NCBI GenBank assembly: GCA_964396535.1
Contig: CAYNFT010000057.1
Span: 1-13,101 of the forward strand
Direction: 5' to 3'
DNA from: CAYNFT01 sp964396535
GTDB lineage: Bacteria; Chloroflexota; Dehalococcoidia; Dehalococcoidales; UBA2162
Length of the DNA: 13,101 bases
Every line of letters starts with the position of its first letter. Position 1 is the first letter of the stretch. Both the position numbers and the translations under genes were made by a program. Shown here one piece after another: positions 13,048-13,101 of the stretch. The notes under the pieces are model-generated. The model worked only from the letters and a program-made list of their open reading frames with translations. It made no database searches and was not told the DNA's origin.

Positions 13048-13101
13048 TTAGAAGTTATGAGTTCAAATTTCAGGAATTTTCATCAATTTTGAGGCTAGCT
13101 T
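13048..13101. repeat. 54-bp direct repeat, copy 2 (att-like site), cut by the window end
   Basis: Identical to 10391-10444 through the last base of the window, so the repeat may be longer. It starts with the same TTAGAAG. The left flank is a G/C-rich hairpin (CGGG-CCG-CCCG, 13033-13043) instead of a tRNA half. Together with copy 1 it bounds a unit of 2657 bp that contains only the protease gene. Confidence 0.75.

Noticed and set aside
1..13101. CRISPR array or phage structural genes
   Set aside because: No regularly spaced short repeats, cas-like proteins or phage proteins were seen; the only repeats are the PKD units, the 54-bp pair and short inverted repeats.

Overview
The window looks like a bacterial chromosome or metagenome scaffold; a run of 100 N at 12410-12509 marks a scaffolding gap. 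A UGSC-type selenoprotein, 3-hydroxyisobutyrate-dehydrogenase-like paralogs, a secreted S8 protease with PKD repeats and moderate base composition suggest Chloroflexota, perhaps Dehalococcoidia-like. That assignment is inference: there is no rRNA or other marker gene.

Layout. 1-931: a SIMPL-domain lipoprotein on the minus strand, meeting the possible tail of a plus-strand gene. 932-2037: non-coding DNA with several inverted repeats, ending in a strongly self-complementary block next to a transposase. 2038-2979: a chimeric transposase in which an IS3/IS911-type HTH replaces the catalytic N-terminus of an IS110-type protein. 3178-3333: a small remnant resembling an IS5/IS1182 transposase. 3479-9031: a metabolic cluster, all on the minus strand. 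In order of transcription it holds an FAD-dependent oxidoreductase, a broken MarR regulator, a UGA-interrupted UGSC selenoprotein fused to a large second domain, a possible short-chain-dehydrogenase remnant, and two tandem 3-hydroxyisobutyrate-dehydrogenase-like paralogs. 9260-10087: a divergent, more G/C-rich MBL-fold hydrolase. 10356-13101: the 3' half of a tRNA-Arg(UCU), cut at its anticodon loop, then a subtilisin-like protease lying between two identical 54-bp direct repeats that begin with that anticodon-loop sequence.

The most notable observation is that the reading frames at 7267-6959 and 6955-5597 are one 556-residue gene. They are separated only by an in-frame UGA that falls in the U-G-x-C position of the UGSC family. 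With its neighbours it suggests a redox or catabolic pathway for an unidentified organic substrate: a flavin oxidoreductase, a (seleno)cysteine redox protein and two NAD(P)-dependent beta-hydroxyacid-type dehydrogenases, one of which has lost the catalytic lysine. The second theme is mobility: a chimeric IS110 transposase beside a structured region that could be its guide RNA, and a protease cassette bounded by recombinase-type att sites.
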